The position numbers and the translations under genes were made by a program. The notes beneath the pieces are model-generated. The model was given only the letters and a program-made list of their open reading frames with translations. It did not search any database and had not been told where the DNA came from. Shown one piece after another: positions 8,174 through 16,006 of a stretch of DNA of 64,000 nucleotides; positions within the stretch are counted from its first letter, which is position 1, and every line of letters begins with the position of its first letter. The DNA is from Pelotomaculum_C sp050950345 (GTDB lineage Bacteria > Bacillota > Desulfotomaculia > Desulfotomaculales > Pelotomaculaceae), in assembly GCA_050950345.1 (NCBI GenBank), contig JBMNHK010000003.1, positions 124,001-188,000 of the forward strand, in the 5' to 3' direction.

Positions 8174-9037
8174 CTACTGGTTGTTATCGACGGTGGGGTT
8201 AGTTTCGCTGCCACCGACCGGATTGTCATCAGCAGCGCTCTGATTCAACAGCTTCTCCACAAAAGTCCTAAGCAGATCATCATCCCCGTTGCCCGAGTAA
8301 GTTCCGGAGGAAAGGACCCCATTTCCTGCCCCGGCATATGGTGATGCGCCATCTGGAGTCTGGAATGCATTCTGCCTGCCCAGCTGCCAGCCGGCAATCT
8401 GTTCAAGATTAAGAGGTTCTTCAGGTGTATCGGAAGAATATATAACCAGATCAAACTCAGCAGTAACCCTGCCTTTCTGATCAGTCCCGGGCGCTGCCAC
8501 GGATTGTTTTTTATTTAAACTCTCCACCGCAGCCTCAACAGTTGTCACTGCCTCTTTAGCCGGCTTTATATTTAATGACCTCAGATCGGCCAGGTTTGGC
8601 AATCCTTCTATTTTATCGATGAACTTCACAACGTTAGGGTAAACACCGCTAACTCTAATTTTTATCGGCAGCTCCAGATAATTGCCCTTATTGACTATGC
8701 CGGCCGGCACAAAAGAATCTATCCTGACGTTCGTACGCGTGGCTTCCATGCCGATATAAGTAACAGCTAAACCGTCGGTCATCCTGTTATTGAATACTGA
8801 TTTGACTTCATTGAGTTCTTCCGCGGCTTTGAGGGCCAAATCCCTTTCGGCCCTCTCGGAAGCCAGCACTTTATCAGCAGCTTTTACTTTGGCTTCTAAT
8901 TCAGCTAAAGCTTGCCTGTTTTTAGTAAAGGTATCATATTGGGGTAATAATAAAAAGTAAAAGACTGCGAATATAACCAGGCAGACCCCCAGGACAGCCA
9001 GCAATATTTTTTCACGTGGTTGAAGCTTTTGCCACAT
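8174..9037 (-). CDS. pilO: Type IV pilus inner-membrane protein PilO
   Basis: A 287-residue protein with one transmembrane helix at residues 11-31, a coiled-coil region at 38-75, then a ferredoxin-like domain (GIEATRTNVRIDS to LPNLADLRSLNI) as in PilO. With PilN it forms the alignment subcomplex linking the cytoplasmic PilM ring to the pilus base. The C-terminal 90 residues are low in complexity and rich in Gly, Ser and Asn. Its start overlaps the pilN stop by one base. GspM-like naming is also possible; context decides for PilO. Confidence 0.85.
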   Translation of the reverse strand: MWQKLQPREKILLAVLGVCLVIFAVFYFLLLPQYDTFTKNRQALAELEAKVKAADKVLASERAERDLALKAAEELNEVKSVFNNRMTDGLAVTYIGMEATRTNVRIDSFVPAGIVNKGNYLELPIKIRVSGVYPNVVKFIDKIEGLPNLADLRSLNIKPAKEAVTTVEAAVESLNKKQSVAAPGTDQKGRVTAEFDLVIYSSDTPEEPLNLEQIAGWQLGRQNAFQTPDGASPYAGAGNGVLSSGTYSGNGDDDLLRTFVEKLLNQSAADDNPVGGSETNPTVDNNQ

Positions 9038-9699
9038 TATTTACCGGTCTCCTTTAGCTGCGCAGTTAATTTAAACTTAACATTGCCGCTTTTTTCGTCG
9101 GTATTTAATTCGTTAAGCACAACACTCGAAAAGTATGGCATCCCGTAAAGATTATTCATAAATACCCCTATCGAAGAAACGGAACGTGAATAGCCGATCA
9201 AAACAAAGGTATTGGGTGCAGGGGCTGACACCGCTTCTTGTTTACTGGCAGGTGCCTGACCTTGCGGCTGGGGTTGTGCCGTCTGTTCTTGTGCTGCTCC
9301 AGAGGATGCATTTGCCGCAGTTTGTTCAGGCGCTACATATGACAGATCTATATTTTCCAGCCACAGGTCCACCGGCATGTTGTAACTCAAATCCACCAGC
9401 ATAGGGGACCTGGCCAACCTGGTATTGAGCAATTCTTTAAACCTTTTTGTGCTCTCTTCGTTTTTAATGCGCTGGGCTTTGATGTCTTCAATTATATTAA
9501 CCGATGAAGATATCTGAGAGAGGTATCTTTCAGTGTCATTAATCTCCTTCTGAGTAAGATAGCCCATAAACAAAAAAGCGCCATAGCCAAAGAACATTAG
9601 GATTACTGTCATAGCAATACTAACACGTTTGACCAGACCTTTGACATCAATACTTAAATCTTTCTGAAGTTCGACGGGCAGGAGGTTGATCTTATACAT
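9037..9699 (-). CDS. pilN: Type IV pilus assembly protein PilN
   Basis: A 220-residue bitopic membrane protein. It opens with YKINLLPVEL, the conserved INLLP motif that inserts into PilM. A transmembrane helix follows at about 27-50 and a coiled-coil region at 52-90. Between residues 125 and 165 is a Gln/Ala/Pro-rich linker, unusual within the family. The C-terminus (SVSSIGVFMNNLYGMPYFSSVVLNEL) is the PilN ferredoxin-like fold. Tightly packed between pilM and pilO. Confidence 0.9.
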   Translation of the reverse strand: MYKINLLPVELQKDLSIDVKGLVKRVSIAMTVILMFFGYGAFLFMGYLTQKEINDTERYLSQISSSVNIIEDIKAQRIKNEESTKRFKELLNTRLARSPMLVDLSYNMPVDLWLENIDLSYVAPEQTAANASSGAAQEQTAQPQPQGQAPASKQEAVSAPAPNTFVLIGYSRSVSSIGVFMNNLYGMPYFSSVVLNELNTDEKSGNVKFKLTAQLKETGK

Positions 9700-10887
9700 T
9701 TATTCTACTACCTCCCGCAACGCAGAACCCAATGCTACCGCATAAGACGGATCAAAAGGCTCATTTGTTGTTTCCTCAACCGGCTGGCCAGGCAAACCAG
9801 GCTCACCCAACTCCACCGGAACCCCCATGGCCTCCGCCATAAATTCGCGGAAACCGGTTAATTTTACTGTGCCGCCGCTTAAGATAAACCTCTCAATAGG
9901 AACTGCCCTTTCCTGAGAGGCATAAAAATCAACGGATCGCTTGATTTCGCGCACCAGTTCCGATAAACCATCCCTTAAAGAAAAATCGATCTTCATATCC
10001 TCTTCAGAAGTCGCAGCCACCTCCTCAGCGCTTAAAAGCCTGCCCCTTGCCTTTTTCAGCTGCTCAGCTTCTGCGGGGTCATAGCCATAGTATTCCGCTA
10101 GAGACTGGGTGAGCAAATTGCCGCCCACAGGCAGGATCCTGGTAAATTCCAGGAAACCGTCATTTGTCACCAGGAACTGAGTGGAAGCCGCACCAATATC
10201 AATAAAACCCGTGACGCCCTTGCCGCCGTATTCCGGTTTTATACCGCAAAATAAGCGCCATAAACTTAAGGCTTGCAGATCTATTGCAGCAACCGTCAAG
10301 TCCGCCCGGGCAAAGACCCTGTAAAAATCATATATGTACGAAGTTGGCACAGCAGCAAGCAAAAGATGCATTATCTTTTCATTATTTTGCTCCGTAATAT
10401 CAAGTTTTGCATACCTGATGATCAGTTCATCAACAGGAGCAGGAACCAATTTCTCAACTTCAAAGCGCAGGGCTGCTTCCAGTTCTTTATCCGGCATCAA
10501 AGGTAGCCTGATGTGTCTGGTTATCACCTTATCCGCGCTGATTGTCGTGATAACTTCCCGGGTTTCCAGACCGGAAGTCAAAACCAAATCTTTTAAAGCA
10601 TTGACCATTACTTCCTCATCCGCCAGATCATCCAGGTTATCAAGAGGTGTTGCCACCTTGCCGTAAGCCGTTACTACCCTATGCCCTTCAGCAGTGCTGA
10701 TTTCCACCAGCTTAATCTTGCTAGCGCCTATATCAATTGCAGCAAACCTGGTTTTTTTCGGCGCCAGTTTATGCAGGATGCCTCCATACAACCCCATGTC
10801 CTTTTGCCTGGGTTCTCTTATCATTTTCCAGGAGTCTCTACCATCAACCCTTTTATTCTTCACCCTGTTTTTCCTAAACAACTCCAA
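9700..10887 (-). CDS. pilM: Type IV pilus assembly protein PilM, actin-like ATPase
   Basis: A 395-residue cytoplasmic actin/FtsA-fold protein. The phosphate-1 motif AAIDIGASKIKLVEI is at about residues 49-63, GFIDIGAASTQFLV (phosphate 2) near 215-228, and the adenosine motif FILSGGTVKLTG near 335-346. It binds the N-terminus of PilN. A 48-residue basic N-terminal extension precedes the actin fold; the TTG start has AGAGGGG upstream, but a later start is possible. The gene lies directly upstream of pilN. Confidence 0.93.
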   Translation of the reverse strand: MELFRKNRVKNKRVDGRDSWKMIREPRQKDMGLYGGILHKLAPKKTRFAAIDIGASKIKLVEISTAEGHRVVTAYGKVATPLDNLDDLADEEVMVNALKDLVLTSGLETREVITTISADKVITRHIRLPLMPDKELEAALRFEVEKLVPAPVDELIIRYAKLDITEQNNEKIMHLLLAAVPTSYIYDFYRVFARADLTVAAIDLQALSLWRLFCGIKPEYGGKGVTGFIDIGAASTQFLVTNDGFLEFTRILPVGGNLLTQSLAEYYGYDPAEAEQLKKARGRLLSAEEVAATSEEDMKIDFSLRDGLSELVREIKRSVDFYASQERAVPIERFILSGGTVKLTGFREFMAEAMGVPVELGEPGLPGQPVEETTNEPFDPSYAVALGSALREVVE

Positions 10888-10911
10888 GGATGGCTGCCCC
10901 TCTCAGGTAGA

Positions 10912-12228
10912 TTAAAACACCGGGTTTAATTCTTTCCATGACTTTACTTTCACAACAGTCGTCATCCATTTTTTGTGGTTATAATTTAACTCCTGATCAT
11001 AGGTGACCACGCCGTTGCTATTTACATCGATCTCTCGGCAAATCAAGCTGCCATAAAACTCCAGGTTGTTGGTCAGAACTATCTTATGCGGAGTATAAAG
11101 CAGCGCATTTATAGAATGGTTGTTTATTGATCTAATACCAGTTCCAGCATCATCCTGACCAAAAGCTACGATGGCCAAACTGGACTGACTGTCCGCCCGA
11201 ATCAGATCCCCGGTAATATTTACTTTACCATGAGCAACGATCAGCCCATTTCCCTGGTAGGTGCCTGAAATATTGAGATCCCCTGGTGAATAAAAAATCC
11301 CGTCCACATTGAAGCTGCCGCTGACATTCCCGGATTTGTCAATATCCGGGTAATCTTCAAAAATACTCTCATCCAGTACCGGGAAGGCCGGGAGATTAAC
11401 ACTGGCAGGCTCTACACCCCCATGAGTAACAGTTCCCTCTATCAAGGTGTCATCGCCTAAAGACAAGCTGCCGTTATACTTTACATCCCCTTTTATTTTA
11501 GAATTGTTGCCCATGTTAATATTGCCGTAAGCTAATGCGTTGCAGGTTAATACACCATAGTTTTCAATATGTAAGTCATTGCCTGACACTACCTGAGTTG
11601 TTACTTCCACCTTATTAAAAAGCCACACATCATGATCGGCTACAATACTGCCGGCTTTTGCGTTATTCCTCAGGATAATTGAACCTTCTGCAAGAATATT
11701 CCCGCTAAAATCCTCATTATTGTCAAAAACAAGTGAGCCTCCACTGATTATATCTGAATCATACCTGTTGTTGTTAGAAAAAATCGATAACCCATCCTTG
11801 ATCCAGACCCCTTTGCTGAAATCAATAGGATCATATATTTCACCTTTAACTATTAAGGTACGACTGGCGCCTTTGTAATCACCTGTTGATTCGATGCAAA
11901 ATGACGTAGGGTTGTCGATAGATGATGTTCTGGTTATCTTTACTTCTTTAATCTGTCCTCCCGCATAATCAAGGTTACTTATATAGGCATACTCAGTATT
12001 GCTGGTTAAACCTTTAAGCCACAGGTAATCGCCTTTTATGTAGGCAAGTGCTTTTTCAACACCTGCTTCGGCGATATATATTGATTGCACCATTTTTTGC
12101 TGCTCCAAAGACCTGACACGGCTGCTGCCGGTTCTGGTTAATGCTGCTGATCCGAGCAAAAGCAGCATCATAAGCACCATCATCACCAGCAGCAAGGCCT
12201 GGCCAGATTCATTTTGCAACCTGCTCAT
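10912..12228 (-). CDS. PilX-like minor pilin with a predicted beta-helix repeat domain
   Basis: A 438-residue protein. The N-terminus (NESGQALLLVMMVLMMLLLLGSAA) is a class III-like pilin or PilX N-terminal segment, cleaved after Gly9 or thereabouts and lacking Glu5. Residues 130-400 have short repeating turns with many Asn, Gly and Ile (GGSLVFDNN, EGSIILRNN, YGNINMGNN, NGSLSLGDD, HGKVNITGD), the pattern of a polymer-forming or bactofilin-like right-handed beta-helix. It is far larger than the other minor pilins and is a candidate pilus-tip or adhesive component. Overlaps the PilW-like gene by 4 bases (ATGA). Confidence 0.7.
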   Translation of the reverse strand: MSRLQNESGQALLLVMMVLMMLLLLGSAALTRTGSSRVRSLEQQKMVQSIYIAEAGVEKALAYIKGDYLWLKGLTSNTEYAYISNLDYAGGQIKEVKITRTSSIDNPTSFCIESTGDYKGASRTLIVKGEIYDPIDFSKGVWIKDGLSIFSNNNRYDSDIISGGSLVFDNNEDFSGNILAEGSIILRNNAKAGSIVADHDVWLFNKVEVTTQVVSGNDLHIENYGVLTCNALAYGNINMGNNSKIKGDVKYNGSLSLGDDTLIEGTVTHGGVEPASVNLPAFPVLDESIFEDYPDIDKSGNVSGSFNVDGIFYSPGDLNISGTYQGNGLIVAHGKVNITGDLIRADSQSSLAIVAFGQDDAGTGIRSINNHSINALLYTPHKIVLTNNLEFYGSLICREIDVNSNGVVTYDQELNYNHKKWMTTVVKVKSWKELNPVF

Positions 12229-12818
12229 TCAAAAGCCCTCAAACTAATTTTTTGCACTAAAACCACCGGTGCAAGGGTGCTATTCTGTTTTTGGGCTGTG
12301 AGGAGGATCTTAACTTGCCGGATAGACCTGGCCTGCTCAGAGCTGGTTGGATTTACCACCTCTCCGGCGCCGTCGTAATAGGTAAAAACAACGTCCTGAA
12401 TATCACTGGCCAGTGGTTGGGGAGAATAATAGTTTTCCTGACGGTAAAGATTGTTTGAGGAACAATAATAATGAATCCTTTTGGGAACCGGGTTGGGCAC
12501 AGCCTCGGTAGGTGTACCGTCTATTTGAAAATATAAATGACTGTCATTGCTGTTAACCAGCACACCGCCAGGATAGCCGCTGGCTGGATAAGCTGCATCC
12601 GGCTGTCTGGCATACATCAATTCACGCCCCATGCGGTCAAAGGAGATCTGGAGACTGTCATACATATCCACCCTGTATTCCGCCTGACGCCAAAAGGTAT
12701 AACTAGTGCCGAATATACCCCATACTCCTATAAAAAGAATGCTCATCAGCAGCAACGAGACCATAGTTTCAATTAAAGTAAAACCTCTTTCGTTTCGAAG
12801 AGCAGCAAATATTTTCAT
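12225..12818 (-). CDS. PilW-like minor pilin
   Basis: A 197-residue prepilin. The leader ends NERG and the mature protein starts FTLIETMVSLLLMSILFIGVW, with Glu5 present, a canonical prepilin peptidase site. The body resembles PilW/GspJ (about 180-200 residues; SFDRMGRELMYARQ near residue 50). Minor pilins of this group initiate fibre assembly. It overlaps both neighbours by 4 bases, so the minor pilins are translationally coupled. Confidence 0.85.
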   Translation of the reverse strand: MKIFAALRNERGFTLIETMVSLLLMSILFIGVWGIFGTSYTFWRQAEYRVDMYDSLQISFDRMGRELMYARQPDAAYPASGYPGGVLVNSNDSHLYFQIDGTPTEAVPNPVPKRIHYYCSSNNLYRQENYYSPQPLASDIQDVVFTYYDGAGEVVNPTSSEQARSIRQVKILLTAQKQNSTLAPVVLVQKISLRAFE

Positions 12819-13240
12819 CGCCTGGCAACCTCCGTTACCAGCTGCAGTTGTTTTGGTATACCAGCGTCATCATATGATACAGTAACCGTCACCGTCTTAA
12901 GGTGGAGCCCGTTTTCGACAACGTCAACAGCATAGGTCATGCCCTGAAACTGAGCATAGTCCCTTTCATGAGAAAATCTGGTCGTGGCAACGCCAGTAAG
13001 ATCATTAAAACTTGTATTCTTTATTTCCTCCATTTTGCTTTGGGCTAACGTCAATGCTGCATTATACCGGTAAGTATCAGCACTAAGCCGCCCGGACAGA
13101 GAAAATTGGCCCAGCATCGTAACCAGCGCTAATGATAGAATAACCAGGGCTACAAGCACTTCCAGCAAGATCATGCCCTGCTCGTTATCAAGCGCTTTAG
13201 TTCGTCTGTTGTTGAATATATTAATTAGCCGGTGTATCAC
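12815..13240 (-). CDS. PilV/GspI-like minor pilin
   Basis: A 141-residue prepilin with a 22-residue leader ending NEQG, then MILLEVLVALVILSLALVTML with Glu5. The body (YNAALTLAQSKMEEIKN) is typical of the PilV/GspI group. Methionine replaces the usual phenylalanine at mature position 1, which prepilin peptidases tolerate. Start is GTG after GAGGG, overlapping the GspH-like gene by 20 bases. Confidence 0.83.
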   Translation of the reverse strand: MIHRLINIFNNRRTKALDNEQGMILLEVLVALVILSLALVTMLGQFSLSGRLSADTYRYNAALTLAQSKMEEIKNTSFNDLTGVATTRFSHERDYAQFQGMTYAVDVVENGLHLKTVTVTVSYDDAGIPKQLQLVTEVARR

Positions 13241-13715
13241 TAACCCTCACCCGACCCAAAGTATCAATGATAACGTATTTCTTTTTTCCGGATCCTTTAT
13301 CTGAGAGAGTTATTGAACCGCCAATACCGCCTTTGGGCCGCCCATTGGCAGAAAAATTCATTTGGTAGTAGTAGCCGGTTATAGGTGCATTGGCTAAATC
13401 CACACCGGCGGGTAGGTTGACTGTTTTATAAGCTGTGGTACCAGGATTGCAGAGGTAATAGGTGTCTGTTCCTAAATCCCACATCATAGAGTAGGTAGCA
13501 GTTTGTGTTTTGATGGCAGTTTGCTGCAAATCGCGTATATCTGAAGCCATTTCCCTGGCTGAGATGTCGAGTTGGTAGTAATTTTTTACTTTACTTAAAT
13601 TGGGCACAGCTAAAGCGACAGTTATGCTGGTTATAACAAGCACAATTACAATTTCAATTAATGTGAACCCAAAACTATTAATACCCTCAAATTTTTGCTT
13701 TTTATCCTCGAGCAT
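13221..13715 (-). CDS. GspH/FimT-like minor pilin
   Basis: A 164-residue prepilin. The ATG at 13715 is chosen because AAAGGA sits five bases upstream and gives a short leader ending NSFG before FTLIEIVIVLVITSITVALA, with Glu5. A much longer in-frame extension to 13883 would overlap pilA and has no pilin features. The body (REMASDIRDLQQTAIKTQTA) matches GspH/FimT. Acts with the other minor pilins at the pilus tip. Confidence 0.8.
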   Translation of the reverse strand: MLEDKKQKFEGINSFGFTLIEIVIVLVITSITVALAVPNLSKVKNYYQLDISAREMASDIRDLQQTAIKTQTATYSMMWDLGTDTYYLCNPGTTAYKTVNLPAGVDLANAPITGYYYQMNFSANGRPKGGIGGSITLSDKGSGKKKYVIIDTLGRVRVSDTPAN

Positions 13716-13788
13716 ATTCATCCTTTTATATAGCCTCTGAAACATGTCCGGCAAGGCAGAATTGTCATCAATCCCCCTCGGCAAATTT

Positions 13789-14307
13789 CTAAGAATCACT
13801 ACTATCATTTTTATATTTGTTAGTAACAAGGTTCCAGTCATTTTCACCGCTTTTTGTATCTTTAGACTCCTCAGGATTCGCAAGATTGGTCACTATAATC
13901 GAATCATTATCTGCTGATGAACCTTCACTAAAGATAATATAACGGACGCCATCGCCATCGCTTCCTGCAGGCTCTTTATCTTCATCATCTCTTCTATAAT
14001 AATACGGATTACCCCACGGATCATTAAATTCGGTTACGCCACCTGCTTCAAGAACTGCTTTAATACCGGTGAGATCATTGTCATCCGTTGTAGGTGCAGC
14101 ACCAGTAGCGTTAACTCCAATGTCAACCATGTGAATATCGACGATTGTCTTCATTGACTTTAACTCACCAACAGCCCTTTTTACTTTAGCCTTGTCTGCC
14201 TGTTTGCTCACGACAGGAATCGCTATCGCTGCCAGAATACCGATGATGATCAGCACAACCATCAGTTCTATTAAAGTAAAACCTTTTTCGTTTCTTGCGA
14301 TATTCAC
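13789..14307 (-). CDS. pilA: Major type IV pilin
   Basis: A pilin of about 172 residues. A short leader ending NEKG precedes FTLIELMVVLIIIGILAAIA with Glu5, the classical class IVa / GspG signature. The body has FNDPWGNPYYYRR, a GspG-type motif, and an acidic, serine-rich C-terminus. I favour GTG at 14307, eight bases after AAGGAG; an upstream GTG at 14316 overlaps that site. The gene is the first pilin after pilC and is preceded by a stem-loop (14328-14360). Confidence 0.87.
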   Translation of the reverse strand: MNIARNEKGFTLIELMVVLIIIGILAAIAIPVVSKQADKAKVKRAVGELKSMKTIVDIHMVDIGVNATGAAPTTDDNDLTGIKAVLEAGGVTEFNDPWGNPYYYRRDDEDKEPAGSDGDGVRYIIFSEGSSADNDSIIVTNLANPEESKDTKSGENDWNLVTNKYKNDSSDS

Positions 14308-14327
14308 CAAATTCACTCCTTGTATGA

Positions 14328-14360
14328 TATGACCAGTGGGATAGTTTCCAGTTGGTCATA
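14328..14360 (-). promoter_or_regulatory. Stem-loop in the pilA leader
   Basis: Arms TATGACCA and TGGTCATA with an additional TGG/CCA pairing inside. In the minus direction it lies just ahead of the pilA ribosome binding site and has no following T-run, so an mRNA-stabilising or processing hairpin is more likely than a terminator for minus transcription. Confidence 0.4.
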
Positions 14361-14411
14361 ATTATTTTTTAATATGGAAAAGTTTTATTTATACTCTTTA
14401 TTAAATATTTC

Positions 14412-15629
14412 TTATTGAATATTATCGTACAGGCTGAATATCGGCAGCATTATCGAAACCAGAATAAATCCAACTACAAGACCCATACCGACAAGCAAAA
14501 CCGGTTCAACTAAGGAAGACAACCTTGCTACCATATCGTCCACTTCATTTTCATAAAACTCCGCGACTTTCTCCAGCAGGCTGTCGATGGAACCTGTTTC
14601 CTCGCCAATTGAAATCATGGTGCCGACCATAGGCGGGAAAAATCTGCTCCGCTGGATCGGTTTGGCGAAACTCTGTCCTTCTTTAATGCTCCTTTCCGCA
14701 TCCAACAAGCTCATATTCACCCGGTGGTTGTTGACAATATTCTTAACCACCTCCAGTGACTGGAGCACAGGCACACCGCTTCTCAACAGGGTGCTCAAGG
14801 AACGGCAAAAACGGGAGACAATTATTTTTTGGTTCAGAGGTCCAACTACCGGCAGCTTCAGGACAATATTATCTTTTAGCTTTTTGCCGCGTCCCGTCTT
14901 AACAGCTGCTTTGTAACCAAAAAACAAAGCAATTACTAATCCAAATACTACATACCATTGATTTCTAAGGAAATCACTTAAAGCTATGATCATTGTTGTA
15001 GTGACTGGAAGAGGCACCTTCATATCGATGAGCATCTGGGTCATGGTTGGCAGTACAAACACCATCAAGGCAGTCACCGCCAGCACCGCCACTACCAGCA
15101 CAACAGCCGGGTAAGTCATTGCCGACTTGATTTTCTCCTTCATATAGTGCTCTTTCTCAAAAATAACTGCCAGCCGCTCCAGCACATGCTCCAGGTCACC
15201 GCTGAGTTCTCCGGCCTCTATCATGCTGGTGAAGATATCCGGGAACACCCTGGGATAGGGCTTCACAGAATCGGTCAGTGACTTACCACCTTCAAGATTG
15301 CTGCCAACATTTTTCATGGTTTTTTTGAGAGTTTTATTATCACTCTGCTGGCTGATAATGCCGATGGTCTGAAGGAGAGGCACACCTGCCTGCACCATGG
15401 TGGCAAACTGCCGGCACATCACAGCCAGCTCCCTGCCTCCAACTTTTGGCTGGAAAAACCTGTCCAATTTAATACCGGCATCGAGAGCAGGCGCTTCTTT
15501 AATATCCACCACAAAAATTCTGCGTTCCCGAAGCTGTGAGATTGCCTTATTGCGATTCTCCGCCTCGATCTTGCCGGTAATTAGATCACCGGCAAGGTTA
15601 CGGGCTTTGTAAGCAAAGTATTGGGCCAT
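14412..15629 (-). CDS. pilC: Type IV pilus inner-membrane platform protein PilC
   Basis: A 405-residue GspF/PilC protein: two cytoplasmic helical domains, each starting with the family pattern (FCRQFATMVQAGVPLLQ near residue 70 and FCRSLSTLLRSGVPVLQSL near 272), and three hydrophobic segments near 168-190, 215-237 and 375-398. It anchors the PilB motor and the pilin being extruded. The ATG follows GGTGG. It is the first coding region after the riboswitch and terminator, and so the gene most directly under its control. Confidence 0.94.
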   Translation of the reverse strand: MAQYFAYKARNLAGDLITGKIEAENRNKAISQLRERRIFVVDIKEAPALDAGIKLDRFFQPKVGGRELAVMCRQFATMVQAGVPLLQTIGIISQQSDNKTLKKTMKNVGSNLEGGKSLTDSVKPYPRVFPDIFTSMIEAGELSGDLEHVLERLAVIFEKEHYMKEKIKSAMTYPAVVLVVAVLAVTALMVFVLPTMTQMLIDMKVPLPVTTTMIIALSDFLRNQWYVVFGLVIALFFGYKAAVKTGRGKKLKDNIVLKLPVVGPLNQKIIVSRFCRSLSTLLRSGVPVLQSLEVVKNIVNNHRVNMSLLDAERSIKEGQSFAKPIQRSRFFPPMVGTMISIGEETGSIDSLLEKVAEFYENEVDDMVARLSSLVEPVLLVGMGLVVGFILVSIMLPIFSLYDNIQ

Positions 15630-15704
15630 ACAATCCACCGTTTGTTGATATTTTTAGTTGACTGTTTAGTGAGCAGCCTTTGACTGCTTTTAATACAAAC
15701 AAAA

Positions 15705-15758
15705 GGATGCCTCTTGCTCGCAGATCAAATACAATGATCGATCACCAAGGAAGCATCC
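15705..15758 (-). terminator. Terminator hairpin of the riboswitch expression platform
   Basis: Minus-strand arms GGATGC and GCATCC, with inner CTTG/CAAG pairing, followed by TTTTGTTTG. It lies 18 bases after the aptamer and 75 bases before pilC, the usual place of a riboswitch-controlled terminator. Whether ligand opens or closes it cannot be read by eye. Confidence 0.7.
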
Positions 15759-15775
15759 ACAATAAACCTTCTCTG

Positions 15776-15855
15776 TTTCGGCAACCTGGCAATCATAGCC
15801 TTACGGCGTTAGACCCATGGCTTTGCGTCCCTGCCTTTCGGCAGGTTTGCTAATA
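15776..15855 (-). ncRNA. GEMM-I cyclic dinucleotide riboswitch upstream of pilC
   Basis: Minus-strand aptamer of about 80 nucleotides. In order: GCAAACC (15850 to 15844), a CTGCC-GAAA-GGCAG hairpin with the GNRA loop that docks into the second helix, the invariant GACGCAAAGCC, a second hairpin CGCC-GTAA-GGC with the tetraloop receptor, then GATTGCCAGGTTGCCG, whose GGTTGC pairs with GCAA-ACC. This is the GEMM-I architecture. The base 5' of GCAAACC (15851) is A, where c-di-GMP-specific members have G20; in the Geobacter subset A20 goes with cyclic AMP-GMP. It has its own promoter and a terminator downstream, and controls the pilC-pilA-pilM gene set. The 377 bases between pilB and pilC hold nothing else. 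Confidence 0.92.
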
Positions 15856-15926
15856 TTGAAGGCTGTCTCTTTAATGCAATAATTTACTATTCTATAAAGA
15901 AATGCTGTTTGATAAATACTGAACAT

Positions 15927-15955
15927 ATAATAGCATTCTATGCCGCACTATGCAA
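15927..15955 (-). promoter_or_regulatory. Promoter of the riboswitch-pilC transcript
   Basis: TTGCAT, 17 bases, TATTAT on the minus strand; transcription would start near 15920, about 70 bases before the aptamer. It lies downstream of pilB, so pilB is outside riboswitch control unless it is read through from the promoter of pilD-pilB. Confidence 0.6.
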
Positions 15956-16006
15956 CAGAAATTGACAATACTTCAAGATAAATTCATTGTCTTCGTTTGC
16001 TTAACA

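Noticed and set aside
13715..13883. Longer start for the GspH-like pilin
   Set aside because: The extension has no pilin leader features, overlaps pilA, and a good ribosome binding site exists at 13715.
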